Positions 7,201 to 16,474 of a stretch of 64,000 nucleotides of DNA are shown one piece after another. How positions within the stretch are numbered: the stretch's first letter is position 1; each line of letters opens with the position of its first letter. Made by a program: the position numbers and the translations under genes. The notes under the pieces are model-generated. The model was not told the origin of the DNA, searched no databases, and was given only the letters and a program-made list of their open reading frames with translations. This DNA comes from JAACFF01 sp963701435 (lineage in GTDB: Bacteria > Chloroflexota > Anaerolineae > Promineifilales > Promineifilaceae). The stretch covers positions 62,001-126,000 of the forward strand of contig CAVPAL010000023.1 of NCBI GenBank assembly GCA_963701435.1, read 5' to 3'.

Positions 7201-9852
7201 ATGCACATCCTCAGCAGTAAATTGACGCGGCCCGCGCCGCCGCCACGGATTGTAGACCGGCTTCACTTGTATGCGCGGCTTGACCAATGGCAGACGACGC
7301 CGGTCGTTTTTATCCACGCGCCGGCCGGCTACGGCAAATCGATCCTCGCCAGCCGCTGGCTGGAGGTGCGCGGGCTGGACGCACAGGCTGCCTGGCTCTC
7401 TTTGGACCCCGGCGACGATGATCCCCTGCAGTTCCTCCGTTATCTGGCGGCGGCGCTGGAACCGGTTGCCCCGGGAATCATTGACGCCGTCCAGCCGCTG
7501 CTGGACGAGCCGGAGGCAAAAGCGGAACGCGCGCTGGCGGTGCTGCTGGGCATGCTCCAGGGGGATCCACAGGCAGCGGACGAAAAACCGCTGCTCCTGG
7601 TCCTCGACGATCTGCAGCAGGTCGATTCGCCCGCGCTGGCGCCCCTGATGACCCTACTGCTGGAACGGTGCCCCGCGCGACTGCATTTGATGCTCCTGGG
7701 ACGAAAGCCAATCTATGGGCCGCTGGCCCGGCTTTACGCGGCGGAACAGGTATTGGAACTGAGCGTGGTCGAGCTGCGCTTTCAGCCGGACGAAATGGCG
7801 AGCTACCTGGCGCAGCGCGGTTTTCCGCCGCCCACGCCCGAGGCCCTGGCGCGTCTGGATGCACGCACCGAGGGCTGGATCGTCGCTTTGCAGTTGATGG
7901 CCGCGGCAGCGGGAGATAAACGGGACATTAACGCACTCCTGGCCGCCGCCCAAAGCGGGCGCGGCTGGCTGGCCGAATACCTGACCACCCAGATCCTGGC
8001 CGATCTCTCGCCTGCCAAGCGCACCTTCCTGCTGCAGACCGCCATCCTGGAGCGCTTCAACAGGTCGCTCCTGGCGGCCGTCAGCGGCGTGACGGATGTC
8101 GATGATCTGCTGTCAGCGCTGATTGAGGCCGGCCTGCCGCTGGTGCAGCTGGACAGCCGGCGGGAGTGGTTTCGCTACCATCACTTCTTTCAAGAACTGC
8201 TGCAGGCCCGGCTGCGGCAGGCGCTGAGCAGCGCGGATATCGCGGAACTGCATCGCCGCGCGGCCGCCTGGCTGGCTGAGCACGACCAGGTCAGCGCAGC
8301 GGTGCAGCATGCGCTGAGCGCAGATGATCTTAACCTGGCGGCGGCCATTCTGGAAACGGCCGTGCGCCCGGAGATTTCGCGCGGTGGTTTCCAGCAGGCG
8401 GAGAGCTGGCTGGCCCTCTTCCCCAATAACGCCCTCGACCAGCACCCACACCTGCTGTTGGATTTGTGCTTGCTCGATACTTTCCGCGTCCAGGCCAACC
8501 TGGTGGACCTTGTCACGCGTACCGACGCCGCCCTGGCATCAGCCCAGCTGGCGGAGGAAGAGCGCCGGCGCAAACAAGCCGAATTGACTATCTACAAAAT
8601 AGTTATCCAGTTCTCCAGGCGTGAATTCGAAACCGTCAGGGAACTACTCCGGGACACAGAACAGTGGCTGGCAGATGCTGAACCCTTATTCCAGGGCCTG
8701 TTAGCGGCCCTGGAAATGCATCTCGCGTGGTACGGAAGGCAGCGAGAAGTCATGCTGATAAAGGGGAATCAAGCAATTGAGGCTTTCCGAGACGCGGGCT
8801 GTGACCACGCCGTGTTATCAGTTCTGACAAATCGTGCGGCGATCTCAGCCCATTATGGGCACCCGCGAGAAGCATTGGCCATGCTGCAAGAAATTGTGGT
8901 CGCCGCTCAGACGAACTGTTCATTTTCGATGAGTGAGTTGGCTGATGCACATGTGAACGCTATGAATCTTCACTACTGGATGGATGATATAGAAGGCGCG
9001 CGGCGCGAGCAGCAGGCGGCCCTGGCCCTGGCCCAGCGTCTGGCTGATCCTGTTCTCGTGCGCGAGATCGATTCATTAAGCGCGCTCTTCGCCATGGCGC
9101 GGGCCACGGGCAAGTCAAGTGGGATTGAGGATTCTTGGCCCCTGGACACAGTGAGTAGAATTCCGCAGCTCAACAGACTGCATCTGCACAAGTTGGTGCG
9201 ACAAGGTCAAGTCGAACGTGCCGCACATTTCACTACTGCCTTTGGCGTGCAAATTGACAGCGAAATCAGCACCGAAAACGTGTACCTCTTTATTTTTCTA
9301 TTAAAGGCAATTATCGCCAGGGGGATTGGAATCGATGGTGTCAGGCCGCGGATTGCAGCTGCCATCGCCCAGGCGGAGGGCTTAGACAGCCAGCTGTTTG
9401 CGGCCGAGTTGTATGCCCTATCGGCATGGGCTCATCTGCAGCTGGGCCGGCGGGAGGAGGCTGAACAAGCCCTGGCCCGGGCCCTCGATCTGGCGGTTGA
9501 AACCGGCTATGTACGCTTCATCCTCGACATCCCCGCGCTGGCGCCGCTGCTGGCGGTTATGGAGCATCCGGCGGCATCGGGGATGTGGGTCGCGACAGTA
9601 CCTGAAGAGGTGCGCGAGCAAGCGGCGCAGCTGACCGATCAGGAACGCCTGGTGCTGGCACAGCTGATGCGCACGGCGCGCTATCAGGATATTGCCGGCA
9701 GTATGGGTATCAGCATCAATACGGTGCGCACCCATATCCGCCACATCTACCGCAAGCTGGGCGTAAAAAAACGCAAGGATGCTGTCGCCCGGGCACATGC
9801 CTTGGGATTGATCGCACAGGATGAGCTTATCCTCAAAATCAATGGAAGCTGA
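7201..9852 (+). CDS. MalT/LuxR-family ATP-dependent transcriptional regulator
   Basis: Large STAND-type regulator, 883 residues from the ATG at 7201. Residues 39-47 form the Walker A site (HAPAGYGKS), ~131-139 the Walker B (LLLVLDDLQ). A winged-helix/TPR-like central region follows. The last ~65 residues are a LuxR helix-turn-helix (LTDQERLVLAQLM, then INTVRTHIRHIYRKLGVKKR). MalT-type proteins bind ATP and a ligand, then activate transcription. An in-frame start at 7054 exists but adds 49 atypical residues; the 7201 start begins at the usual LSSKLTRP sequence of the family. The central part has lower GC and less regular sequence. Target genes are unknown. Confidence 0.88.
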   Translation: MHILSSKLTRPAPPPRIVDRLHLYARLDQWQTTPVVFIHAPAGYGKSILASRWLEVRGLDAQAAWLSLDPGDDDPLQFLRYLAAALEPVAPGIIDAVQPLLDEPEAKAERALAVLLGMLQGDPQAADEKPLLLVLDDLQQVDSPALAPLMTLLLERCPARLHLMLLGRKPIYGPLARLYAAEQVLELSVVELRFQPDEMASYLAQRGFPPPTPEALARLDARTEGWIVALQLMAAAAGDKRDINALLAAAQSGRGWLAEYLTTQILADLSPAKRTFLLQTAILERFNRSLLAAVSGVTDVDDLLSALIEAGLPLVQLDSRREWFRYHHFFQELLQARLRQALSSADIAELHRRAAAWLAEHDQVSAAVQHALSADDLNLAAAILETAVRPEISRGGFQQAESWLALFPNNALDQHPHLLLDLCLLDTFRVQANLVDLVTRTDAALASAQLAEEERRRKQAELTIYKIVIQFSRREFETVRELLRDTEQWLADAEPLFQGLLAALEMHLAWYGRQREVMLIKGNQAIEAFRDAGCDHAVLSVLTNRAAISAHYGHPREALAMLQEIVVAAQTNCSFSMSELADAHVNAMNLHYWMDDIEGARREQQAALALAQRLADPVLVREIDSLSALFAMARATGKSSGIEDSWPLDTVSRIPQLNRLHLHKLVRQGQVERAAHFTTAFGVQIDSEISTENVYLFIFLLKAIIARGIGIDGVRPRIAAAIAQAEGLDSQLFAAELYALSAWAHLQLGRREEAEQALARALDLAVETGYVRFILDIPALAPLLAVMEHPAASGMWVATVPEEVREQAAQLTDQERLVLAQLMRTARYQDIAGSMGISINTVRTHIRHIYRKLGVKKRKDAVARAHALGLIAQDELILKINGS

Positions 9853-9858
9853 AGTATT

Positions 9859-9898
9859 AAGGAGCGACACCATAACTATTTAAATCGTTCCTTTTTTT
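9859..9898 (+). terminator. Intrinsic terminator after the LuxR gene
   Basis: AAGGAGCGA (9859-9867) pairs with TCGTTCCTT (9885-9893, one G-U pair), followed by an uninterrupted T-run to 9898. It lies directly after the LuxR-family stop codon. Confidence 0.7.
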
Positions 9899-10025
9899 AA
9901 CTCCACCCGCACGAAAATATCGTAATGACACTTACCCCATCACCCAATAGTTAAGAATCTCGGTATCGAAATCAAAGGCAAATTACTACTTGCATCTTTG
10001 GTTTTTTTTACGTTATGATGCAAAA

Positions 10026-10247
10026 ATGTTAATTGGATATGCTCGCGTTTCAACTTTGGAGCAAAATGAGTTGCTACAAACAGATGCTTTAAAGTCCGCT
10101 GGTTGCGAACGCATCTTTTCCGACAAAGTGAGTGGTGCCAAAACAGAAAGACCGGGATTGAATGAAGCTTTAGATTTTCTACGTGAAGGTGACAGTTTGG
10201 TAGTGTGGCGTTTAGATCGGCACGGCCGCTGCGGTTGGCAAAAATAA
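10026..10247 (+). pseudogene. Truncated serine recombinase (resolvase/invertase) N-terminus
   Basis: Starting at ATG 10026 the frame gives MLIGYARVSTLEQNELLQTD, the catalytic N-terminus of Tn3/Hin-type serine resolvases (nucleophile Ser in RVSTLEQ). It continues through FSDKVSGAKTERPGL to DSLVVWRLDRHGR, where the family normally reads KLDRLGRS. There homology stops: the next bases are antisense to the CHAT gene fragment and a stop follows at 10247. The dimerisation helix and DNA-binding HTH are missing, so no active recombinase is expected. It marks a rearrangement or old mobile-element insertion. Confidence 0.8.
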
Positions 10248-10836
10248 TAAAACCTTCATCCGCCTGGGCATCAAATGTGCCATGGCCGATGAAGTGGAAT
10301 ATATGCCAGGGACCGCGCCGCATGGTTCTCTGCAGCTGCCGCCAGCTCTGGCCCGGTAACCAGACAAGTTCAACCAGACCAGCGGCGCGCAAATCGGCCG
10401 TGGCCTGCTCCACGCGCTGCTTCTCCACCTTTACCTCAAGCCCGGGCAGGTCAATGGGGTTGGCAACCATGCCCAAAATGCGCAAAGGGGGCTGGACAGG
10501 CAGTGCCGGCAGCGGCTGCGGTAGTTCAAAATAGCGCACCAGCGGCGTGTGTGTAGAGAGCACCAGATATTCGCCGCGCCGGTCGTCGTGCAAAAATTCC
10601 CAGGGCAGCGCGGCAAGCGCCGGGGTATTGAAGCGCAATTTGATGCGCAATCCCTTGCCTTCTCTGCGCACACGGTCCCAACTGACGTCGTAACAGGTGC
10701 GCACATCACCGGAAATTAGTGTGTCGAAGAGGGTCTGGCCAAATTCGATGATTTCTTTTTCCTGTTTTAGCCGCACACGCCCCAGCTGCAAAATGAACCA
10801 GCTTGCGTCCCCTGCACTTTTTAGGGCACAATCCAC
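10226..10836 (-). pseudogene. Truncated CHAT-domain protein
   Basis: About 200 residues match CHAT (caspase-HetF-associated) proteins: LRIKLRFNTPALAALPWEFL, then TPLVRYFELPQPLP and the catalytic-type His motif HIFHFIGHGTFD. The C-terminal half with the caspase-like Cys is lost at ~10226, where the sequence becomes antisense to the resolvase fragment. The N-terminus is also short: the best start is a GTG at 10836, preceded by an in-frame TAG, and the usual first beta-strands are absent. Reading past the junction to 9940 gives only antisense resolvase. CHAT proteins act as proteases in signalling or defence; this copy is very probably dead. Confidence 0.75.
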
Positions 10837-10962
10837 ACAAAGCCGCTGCCCTTTTCTATCCTAAATTAAGTCGATACAAAACCTCTGCGCGGCCGACTAA
10901 AAAAAATTACTATTTGGTTGTCACTTTCTAACAAACAAAATGATTGTAAATGACTGTAATTG

Positions 10963-10991
10963 TTGACTTTTGATTGATTTTGCTTTAATGT
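10963..10991 (+). promoter_or_regulatory. Likely sigma70-type promoter of the DeoR gene
   Basis: TTGACT (10963-10968), a 17-base spacer and TAATGT (10986-10991) lie ~43 bases before the DeoR start. The adjacent TTAGCGTTAA stretch could be an operator for autoregulation. Consensus match only. Confidence 0.45.
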
Positions 10992-11033
10992 TAGCGTTAA
11001 TATGCATTTTCGCACAATGATCCGGGACGACCT

Positions 11034-11792
11034 ATGATGAAACCTACCCGTCACACCCAAATCCGAAATCTTGTCAATCAGAATGGTCAAATAACAGTCA
11101 GCGAACTTAACGCCATGCTCAGCGTCAGTGAAGCAACCATCCGGCGTGATTTAGAAGAGATGGATCAATTGGGATGGATTAGACGCACGCATGGCGGGGC
11201 GGTTCGTGTGGAACGCGCCGAAAAAGAGCCGCCTATTTTGCAGCGCCAGGCGGTAGAAGGGGACGAAAAACAGCGAATTGGCAAGGCTGCGGCGGCCCTC
11301 ATTCATCCCGGACAAACGATATTCCTGGGCAGCGGCAGTACGGTCACTGCGATTGCGCCCCACATCCAAGAGCTGCCCCTGACCGTTATCTCAAATTCAC
11401 TGCCGGTTATTAATCAGCTTGCGGCGCATGACCATATTGAGCTGATTGTCATTGGCGGGCAGTTGCGCCAAAGTGAGCTTTCGATGGTGGGGCATGTGGC
11501 TGAGCAGGCAATTCGTGAATTCCGCGCGGACCTGGTGTTTATGGGGATGCGCGCGGTGGATGCGGAGCATGGCTTTACCAGCGATTATGTGGCCGAAGCG
11601 ATGACCGATCGAGCGATTTTAAAGATTGCGCCGCGCTGCGTGGTGGTCGCCGACCATACAAAATTTGGCAGAGTCAGCACGCTGTTTTTGGCCCCCGTTA
11701 CGGCCGTCCACACGATCATTTCAGATGATCAACTCCAGCCGCAAATCGCAACTGAACTGCGTGACAAAGGGCTGGAACTCATTCTGGCCTGA
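11034..11792 (+). CDS. DeoR-family transcriptional regulator of the sugar locus
   Basis: 252 residues, normal length for DeoR/GlpR/AgaR repressors. Residues 1-60 are the winged HTH (ITVSELNAMLSVSEATIRRD). The remainder is the sugar-phosphate sensing domain with FLGSGSTVTAIAPHI and the SDYVAEA segment. Such repressors bind a phosphorylated sugar intermediate and control adjacent catabolic genes. It is the first gene of a plus-strand run that includes a SIS isomerase, an ABC importer, glycosidases and a PfkB kinase, so it most likely represses that run. Confidence 0.9.
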   Translation: MMKPTRHTQIRNLVNQNGQITVSELNAMLSVSEATIRRDLEEMDQLGWIRRTHGGAVRVERAEKEPPILQRQAVEGDEKQRIGKAAAALIHPGQTIFLGSGSTVTAIAPHIQELPLTVISNSLPVINQLAAHDHIELIVIGGQLRQSELSMVGHVAEQAIREFRADLVFMGMRAVDAEHGFTSDYVAEAMTDRAILKIAPRCVVVADHTKFGRVSTLFLAPVTAVHTIISDDQLQPQIATELRDKGLELILA

Positions 11793-11808
11793 GCAAGGAG
11801 TTTGAAAA

Positions 11809-12849
11809 TTGGATTTAGGCGTTTTTCAGCCGCAGCCCAAACTGGTCACGAAGGAAACGGCCGTTACCGAACCCCGTTTTCGCGTGATTGATGCCCATAA
11901 CCATTTGGGTGAACCTTTTGGCGGCGGTTGGGATAAACGGCCGTTGGCCGAACTCCTGGCCCGTTTAGATGAAGCCCACGTGGATGTGTATATCGATTTA
12001 GACGGCGGCTGGGGCGAAGATATGTTGCAGCGGCATCTGGATCATTTCAAACAGCCTGCGCCCGAACGCTTTCTCGTTTTTGGCGGCGTCGATTGGACGC
12101 AGTGGCCGGAAAAAGGGCACAGCTTTGGCAAATGGGCCGCCGGCCGTCTGCGCGAACAGGCCAAATGGGGCGCACAGGGCTTGAAAATTTGGAAATCGTT
12201 GGGGCTGCATGTGCGCGATGAACAAGGAGTATTGGTCGCTGTCGATGATGAACGTTTGAATCCTATTTGGGAAACGGCCGTAGAGCTTAACTGGCCCATC
12301 CTCGTCCATGTCGCCGATCCTGTCGCCTTTTTTGACCCGTTGACCTCCCAAAACGAACGCTGGGAAGAGTTACATCAACATCCGGACTGGCATTTTCCCA
12401 GCCCACCTTATCCCGCCTTTCTCACTATCACGACGCAATTTGCCAATGTGATCCGGCGACATCCTCATGCGACCTTTATTGGCGCCCATGTGGGCTGTTA
12501 CGCTGAAAATTTGGGCTGGGTCGGTCAGTTGTTAGACGAATGTCCCAATTTTTATGTGGATATCAGCGCTCGTTTGGGCGAATTAGGCCGCCAGCCTTAC
12601 ACGGCGCGGCGCTTTTTTATGCAATATGCTGACCGCATTCTCTTTGGCACAGACGCCGGGCCATCACTGGCGCATTACCATTTGTATTACCGCTTTTTAG
12701 AAACAGACGACGAATATTTTAATTACAGCCCTGATGATCCGCCGCCGCAAGGGCGTTGGCGTATTTATGGCCTGCATTTACCAGATGACGTGTTAGCCAA
12801 AGTGTATGCAGACAATGCACGACGGATATTCAATCATGAGGCCATCTAG
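11809..12849 (+). CDS. Amidohydrolase-2-type metal-dependent hydrolase
   Basis: 346-residue TIM-barrel protein of the amidohydrolase superfamily. Metal-binding HxH is at residues 30-32 (VIDAHNHLGEPF), a further His sits in FIGAHVGCYAENLGW and the catalytic Asp in ILFGTDAGPS. Members hydrolyse or decarboxylate small carbon compounds; this is not the NagA/AgaA deacetylase subfamily. The start is TTG at 11809, eight bases after AAGGAG, and the gene lies 16 bp after the DeoR stop. Within this locus it may process a sugar lactone or acid; that is inference. Confidence 0.75.
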   Translation: MDLGVFQPQPKLVTKETAVTEPRFRVIDAHNHLGEPFGGGWDKRPLAELLARLDEAHVDVYIDLDGGWGEDMLQRHLDHFKQPAPERFLVFGGVDWTQWPEKGHSFGKWAAGRLREQAKWGAQGLKIWKSLGLHVRDEQGVLVAVDDERLNPIWETAVELNWPILVHVADPVAFFDPLTSQNERWEELHQHPDWHFPSPPYPAFLTITTQFANVIRRHPHATFIGAHVGCYAENLGWVGQLLDECPNFYVDISARLGELGRQPYTARRFFMQYADRILFGTDAGPSLAHYHLYYRFLETDDEYFNYSPDDPPPQGRWRIYGLHLPDDVLAKVYADNARRIFNHEAI

Positions 12850-12907
12850 CAAAATTAAGGCGGATGGTACGTAAGCAATTCTACCGACAACGTACAAAAG
12901 GAGCTTT

Positions 12908-13943
12908 ATGAACGGACAATACACTTACACCGAAATCACAACCCAACCAGATGCCTGGTCTGAGGCGTTAACAGCTTTTGACGGCCGTTGCGCCCAGCCT
13001 CACCAGCCAATGGCAAGCGCTCAACCCAAAACAGGTCATCTTTATTGGCTGCGGTTCCACCCATTATTTATCACTGACAGCTGCTTCGTTGTTTCAACAA
13101 CAAACTGGCGTACCGGCGCGCGCCTGCCCTGCTTCTGAACTGCTGCTGTTTGGCGAGACAATCCTCAAGCGACCTTCCAAGACCTTGCTGGTGGCCATTT
13201 CTCGTTCTGGCACGACAACGGAAACGCTAAGCGCGATTTCTAAATTCAAGCAGCAAGGTGGAACGGCCGTTTGGACAATTACCTGCTACCCGGACAGCCC
13301 GATGGCAAAGATGTCGGATATTGTGCTGCCGACTGAGGCCGCGCAAGAGCAAAGTGTGGCGCAGACCCGTTCCTTTACCAGTATGTTGTTATTGGCGCAG
13401 GCCCTGGCTGCCCACATCGGTGGAGAAGATTGGTCGGTGTTGTTAACGCTACCGGCGTATGGCCGCGACCTGCTCGCCAAGACAGAATTCCTGGTGCAAC
13501 AAATCGCCAGCCGACCGGAAGTGACGCGTTTTGCTTTTCTCGGTTCTGGCCCCTTGTTTGGCGTCGCCAGTGAAGCGATGCTCAAGATGACTGAAATGTC
13601 GTTAACCGTGGCGCACGCATTTCATTTTATGGAATACCGGCATGGGCCAATGTCTATGGCTGACGAAGAGGTCGCTATTTTGGGTCTGGTTTCGCCCTCA
13701 GCGGCGGTACACGAACAACAAGTGCTGGCTGAAATGGCCGCCAAAGGCGCGACAGTAGTTTCCTTAGCTGCTGTAGATGGTGATATTGTTTTACCGGCGA
13801 ATTTGCCCGCCTGGGCTACTCCAGTATTGTATTTGCCTTCGCTGCAACTGCTGGGTTACCATCGCGCCATGTCGAAAGGGCTTGATTCTGACAATCCCCG
13901 TAATTTAACGGCCGTTGTCTATCTGGATGCGGCCGTATTTTAG
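12908..13943 (+). CDS. SIS-domain sugar isomerase/deaminase (AgaS/GlmS-C-like), 5' frameshift
   Basis: Double SIS-domain protein. The N-terminus begins at ATG 12908 (MNGQYTYTEITTQPDAWSEA), then the frame shifts at ~12970-12978; the rest (321 residues) reads from 12978 with IFIGCGSTHYLSLTAA, SRSGTTTET, and FLGSGPLFGVASEAMLKMTE. These are the phosphosugar-binding loops of GlmS-C/AgaS-type enzymes that isomerise or deaminate amino-sugar phosphates. A TTG at 12978 could start a shorter product but would lose the conserved first ~25 residues. The break sits at an ACGGCCGT palindrome. Neighbour genes suggest galactosamine-6-phosphate or a similar substrate. Confidence 0.75.
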
Positions 13944-13999
13944 TTAAATTGACGTATTCTAACAGGATTGAATGCGTCTCCAAACAGAGGAGATAAGTG

Positions 14000-14830
14000 A
14001 TGAAGAAAAACGTTTTATTGGGTCTGTTTGTATTATTGATGGGTTTACTGATGGCTGCCTGTGGGGGCGCTAATACGCCCTCTGAAACAGCTCCTGTTGA
14101 TAGCGACAGCAGTGAAACGGCCGATACCGGCGGCGGCGAGAATAGTGAGCCAGCCGATTCCGCTGAAGCCGATATGGATGAAGCCGTTACCATTCGGCTG
14201 TGGACACACCAAAACGATGCCTTCAACGGCGGTTATCAAGCTTTGATTGATGCCTACATGGCCGAACATCCCAATGTCACCATCGAACTCGAAACCTTTG
14301 ACTACGATACCTATATCCAAACATTACAAACTTCTTTGCCCGCCGGTACAGAAGCAGACGTAATGCAAATGTTTGGCTCCTGGGTATGCAGTTATGCCGA
14401 GGGTGGCAATTTGGCCGCAATGCCAGAAGATGTCATCTCCCTGGCTGATGCCCAAGAAGCTATTTTCCCCGCCCAAATCGGTGGCTACATCTGTGGTGAC
14501 CAACTGTACGGCGTGCCGCAAGAATTCAACATCGAATATGGCGCAGCCCTGGTCAACACCCAACTGGCTGAAGAAGTGGGCCTGACAGACATTACCGCTG
14601 GTTGGGAATCCTGGGACGACTTTATTGCTAGATGCCAAAGCGATGACCGAAGAAGTAGATGGCAACATCATCCGCGCTGGCTACAACTTCACCGGTTCCG
14701 ATGGTATGTCGGCCACCTTCTACTCCCTCATTTTGCAAAATGGCGGCCAATATCTGACCGACGATGGCTTTTCTGTCAATACGCCCGAAGGCAAAGCGGC
14801 ATTGGAATTGATGAAGCGTTTTGTGGATGA
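14000..14830 (+). CDS. ABC sugar-binding lipoprotein, 5' portion
   Basis: N-terminal half of a family-1 extracellular solute-binding protein. ATG at 14000 follows AGAGGAG; the signal ends in a lipobox (LLMAACGG) and an acidic Ser/Glu linker. The mature part starts VTIRLWTHQNDAFNGGYQAL, typical of carbohydrate-binding proteins. After WESWDDFIA (~14630) the frame becomes meaningless and the natural continuation is in the frame of the next entry. It should deliver oligosaccharide to the permeases that follow. Confidence 0.8.
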   Translation: MKKNVLLGLFVLLMGLLMAACGGANTPSETAPVDSDSSETADTGGGENSEPADSAEADMDEAVTIRLWTHQNDAFNGGYQALIDAYMAEHPNVTIELETFDYDTYIQTLQTSLPAGTEADVMQMFGSWVCSYAEGGNLAAMPEDVISLADAQEAIFPAQIGGYICGDQLYGVPQEFNIEYGAALVNTQLAEEVGLTDITAGWESWDDFIARCQSDDRRSRWQHHPRWLQLHRFRWYVGHLLLPHFAKWRPISDRRWLFCQYARRQSGIGIDEAFCG

Positions 14831-15386
14831 AGGTTTGGTAGACCCCGTTCTCTTCAATGACGAAGCCAACTGGGTTGGCGATTCCTACTTTGACGGCAGC
14901 AGCGCCATCGGTTTGGTTGGCCCCTGGGTTGTGCCAGAATACGGCGTCGATTATCCAGAAATGGCGGAAGTGACCCAATATGTACCACTGCCATCGGCTG
15001 GGGAGGATGCGCTGGTTGCGGCCTCTGGCTGGGGTCTGACGGTTGCGGAAAACAGCAAAGCGCAAGATGTGGCCTGGGATTTTGTGAAGTTTGCCGCCCT
15101 CAATGCGGATAACGCCGTGCAGTGGAATTTGGCCTCAGGTACCTTGCCCGCCCTCAAAGCAAATGCAGAAGGCGCAAACGGCGAGGCGTTGGTGGCTCAA
15201 TTTGCTCACTTTGGCCCGTTTTTGAAGATATTGCCACAGGCTCAGTTTGAAGGGGCCTTCCCGGATCGTGATCTGGTTTGGTATGAAATTACCTATCCCA
15301 ATATCCTCAATTTCTTGCAAGGCAATATGAGCCTGGAAGAAACATTAACAGCGATTGACCAACAAGTTAACGAATCGATGCAATAG
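14625..15386 (+). CDS. ABC sugar-binding lipoprotein, 3' portion (frameshift)
   Basis: 253 residues continuing the binding protein after a one-base shift near 14630: LDAKAMTEEVDGNIIRAGYN, then SFFDGSSAIG-like loop (YFDGSSAIGLVGPWV) and the C-terminal helices. Length of the joined product (~460 residues) is right for the family. No ribosome site precedes this frame, so it is not an independent gene. The stop at 15386 is followed 66 bp later by the first permease. Confidence 0.78.
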   Translation: MLDAKAMTEEVDGNIIRAGYNFTGSDGMSATFYSLILQNGGQYLTDDGFSVNTPEGKAALELMKRFVDEGLVDPVLFNDEANWVGDSYFDGSSAIGLVGPWVVPEYGVDYPEMAEVTQYVPLPSAGEDALVAASGWGLTVAENSKAQDVAWDFVKFAALNADNAVQWNLASGTLPALKANAEGANGEALVAQFAHFGPFLKILPQAQFEGAFPDRDLVWYEITYPNILNFLQGNMSLEETLTAIDQQVNESMQ

Positions 15387-15452
15387 TTAGAATTTGATGT
15401 CGTGCGTATGCTGTCGAATCGCTGGCATACGCATGACCCAACAAGGCATCTT

Positions 15453-16472
15453 ATGGAACTTTCAACTTCCACCTCACCTGAATCACCACAGAGACGCCGT
15501 TTTTGGCAAATTGGTAGAGGGCGGGATGGCTCTAAGCGCACATTTGTGACAACGGCCGTTGTGCCGATGGTCTTGTACCTGGCGTTCTTCAGTGTGCTGC
15601 CCATCCTGTGGGCGGCGGCATTGGCTTTCTTCGAATACAGCGCCCGCCGTCAAGGTGGCCCCATCTTAGGTCTCGGCGGCGATAATCCCTTTGTTGGTTT
15701 GCAGCATTTCCGCGCTATGTTCGACTTCAGCAAGACAGCGCCGTTGGAAGTTCAGCAGTTCCATATCAGCGTGAAGACAACTTTATTATTTGCCTTCCTG
15801 GTCGTACCCCTGAACTTAGCGATCACTTTGCCCTTGGCCGCTATGATTGAATCAGTCGGACGACGGCTGCGGATAGCGTTCCGCACCATTTTCTTTTTGC
15901 CTATTGTCACCTCTGCCGTAGGGGTCGCTATTATGTGGGGCTACATCCTGCATCCACAGCGCGGCCTGTTCAATGCGTTTCTCACACAAATCAGTGGCAA
16001 ATTGCAGGTGATTAACTGGACAGGGGATCAAAATCTAGTTATAGGGGGCATTCCAGTTGCCTTGTTAGCTGTGATTTTTGCCTATCTATGGATGGATATT
16101 GGCTACAACCTCATCATTTTCATCGCGGCTTTACAAGCCATCCCAGCCAGCATTAAGGATGCGGCGGTGATGGATGGCGCCAACGGCCGTCAACAATTCT
16201 TTAACATCACTTTGCCCCTGCTGCGCCCTACTATCTTATTAGCAGCTATTTTGACAATGATTTCCGCATTTCAGGTTTTTGACATCATTCAAGTGATGAC
16301 CAGGGGCGGCCCCAATTTACAGACCCGGGTGATGGTGATTGATATTTATGAAAGCGCCTTTCGCTACCAACGCATGGGCTGGGCGGCAGCCGTTTCTATC
16401 GTTCTCTTTTTATTGGTTTTGCTCATTTCTTTAATGCAAAATCGACTATTAAGAAGTGATTGGGAGTATTAG
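15453..16472 (+). CDS. ABC sugar transporter permease (MalF/UgpA type)
   Basis: 339-residue inner-membrane permease. About six membrane spans are visible, starting AVVPMVLYLAFFSVLPILWA. The EAA cytoplasmic loop (IPASIKDAAVMDGANGRQQF) that contacts the ATPase is intact. An in-frame ATG at 15402 adds 17 hydrophilic residues; ATG 15453 has AAGG just upstream and is preferred. Partner permease follows at 16475. No ATPase gene is in the locus, so a shared MsmK/UgpC-type ATPase encoded elsewhere is expected. Confidence 0.87.
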   Translation: MELSTSTSPESPQRRRFWQIGRGRDGSKRTFVTTAVVPMVLYLAFFSVLPILWAAALAFFEYSARRQGGPILGLGGDNPFVGLQHFRAMFDFSKTAPLEVQQFHISVKTTLLFAFLVVPLNLAITLPLAAMIESVGRRLRIAFRTIFFLPIVTSAVGVAIMWGYILHPQRGLFNAFLTQISGKLQVINWTGDQNLVIGGIPVALLAVIFAYLWMDIGYNLIIFIAALQAIPASIKDAAVMDGANGRQQFFNITLPLLRPTILLAAILTMISAFQVFDIIQVMTRGGPNLQTRVMVIDIYESAFRYQRMGWAAAVSIVLFLLVLLISLMQNRLLRSDWEY

Positions 16473-16474
16473 AT

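Noticed and set aside
9940..10225. C-terminal extension of the CHAT frame
   Set aside because: It is antisense to the resolvase fragment and has no CHAT similarity, so it is not a real protein end.
12978..13943. TTG 12978 as the start of an independent SIS gene
   Set aside because: It would omit the conserved N-terminal ~25 residues that read in the other frame from 12908 with normal family spacing.
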